Source: Planctomycetota bacterium (GTDB lineage Bacteria > Planctomycetota > Planctomycetia > Planctomycetales > Planctomycetaceae). Taken from it: a stretch of DNA of 64,000 nt. This document shows positions 63,898 to 64,000 of this stretch, piece by piece (position 1 is the first letter of the stretch; each line of letters begins with the position of its first letter). A model generated the notes under the pieces. It did not search any database, had not been told where the DNA came from, and saw only the letters and a program-made list of their open reading frames with translations. The translations under genes and the position numbers were made by a program. The stretch lies in NCBI GenBank assembly GCA_027623235.1, contig JAQBVJ010000020.1, positions 1 to 64,000 of the forward strand, written 5' to 3'.

Positions 63898-64000
63898 GGT
63901 GGGCCGGCCGAACCGAGCTCCACCGGCTTTTCCAGCCGCGCATGGTGGGTCTCGCACTTCCATACCCGCTCTGCCATGAACGGAAAACACGCTGCAGGAA

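Overview
The window reads as a 64 kb stretch of a Planctomycetota chromosome, close to the Planctomycetaceae in style. The evidence is a prepilin-type DUF1559 protein with the N-methylation motif and C-terminal H-x-DG box, two PQQ-dependent sugar-dehydrogenase/cytochrome c proteins (one with the planctomycete heme-binding C-terminal domain), a huge secreted PQQ-propeller/LamG protein, two GQSN-type SASA esterases, a ceramidase-like protein, high GC content and several families of palindromic intergenic repeats. Coding density is high. No rRNA, tRNA, CRISPR array, transposase or prophage was recognised by eye.

Layout. 0.1-2.6 kb (minus): GNAT acetyltransferase, FmdB zinc ribbon, and an ECF sigma factor with its zinc-finger anti-sigma factor. 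3.4-8.9 kb (plus): the conserved phoH - 7TM-HD phosphodiesterase - ybeY - CorC cluster. 9.0-14.6 kb (minus): a peroxiredoxin-like gene with an in-frame UGA at its redox cysteine, a SASA esterase, an M20 amidohydrolase and a sugar dehydrogenase/cytochrome c. 14.9-19.3 kb (plus): MFS transporter, ceramidase-like protein and an unknown membrane protein. 19.3-20.3 kb (minus): DUF1559 protein. 20.6-22.7 kb (plus): metG. 22.7-24.2 kb (minus): an ExbB/ExbD-like pair. 24.6-27.8 kb (minus) and 28.1-32.0 kb (plus): two large exported proteins facing away from each other across two strong hairpins. 32.3-33.8 kb (minus): methyltransferase. 34.1-40.8 kb (plus): putA, myo-inositol oxygenase and uvrA. 41.0-43.5 kb (minus): a collapsed phosphate locus, with pstS', intact pstB, phoU' and phoB' remaining and pstC/pstA absent. 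43.7-47.8 kb (plus): a 1349-residue protein of unknown function. 47.8-49.8 kb: a small conserved protein and a DEAD-box helicase. 49.8-60.4 kb (minus): a fatty-acid oxidation cluster of two acyl-CoA synthetases, thiolase, FadJ/FadB-type multifunctional enzyme, large ALDH-family protein and SDR. 61.0-63.9 kb (plus): second SASA esterase, metX, panD and a small receiver-like protein.

The most striking item is at 8975-9547 on the minus strand. This is a 190-residue AhpC/TSA-type protein whose frame contains a single UGA exactly where the first cysteine of the family's CxxC-R-E motif should be. A GC-rich stem-loop with a G in its loop lies at SECIS distance downstream. It is best explained as a selenoprotein (Sec43-x-x-Cys46). 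Further observations are the decaying pst/pho locus, a palindromic repeat inserted in frame inside uvrA that matches an intergenic repeat 18 kb away, a eukaryote-like MIOX, and an exported fusion of a methyltransferase-like domain to a PQQ propeller.
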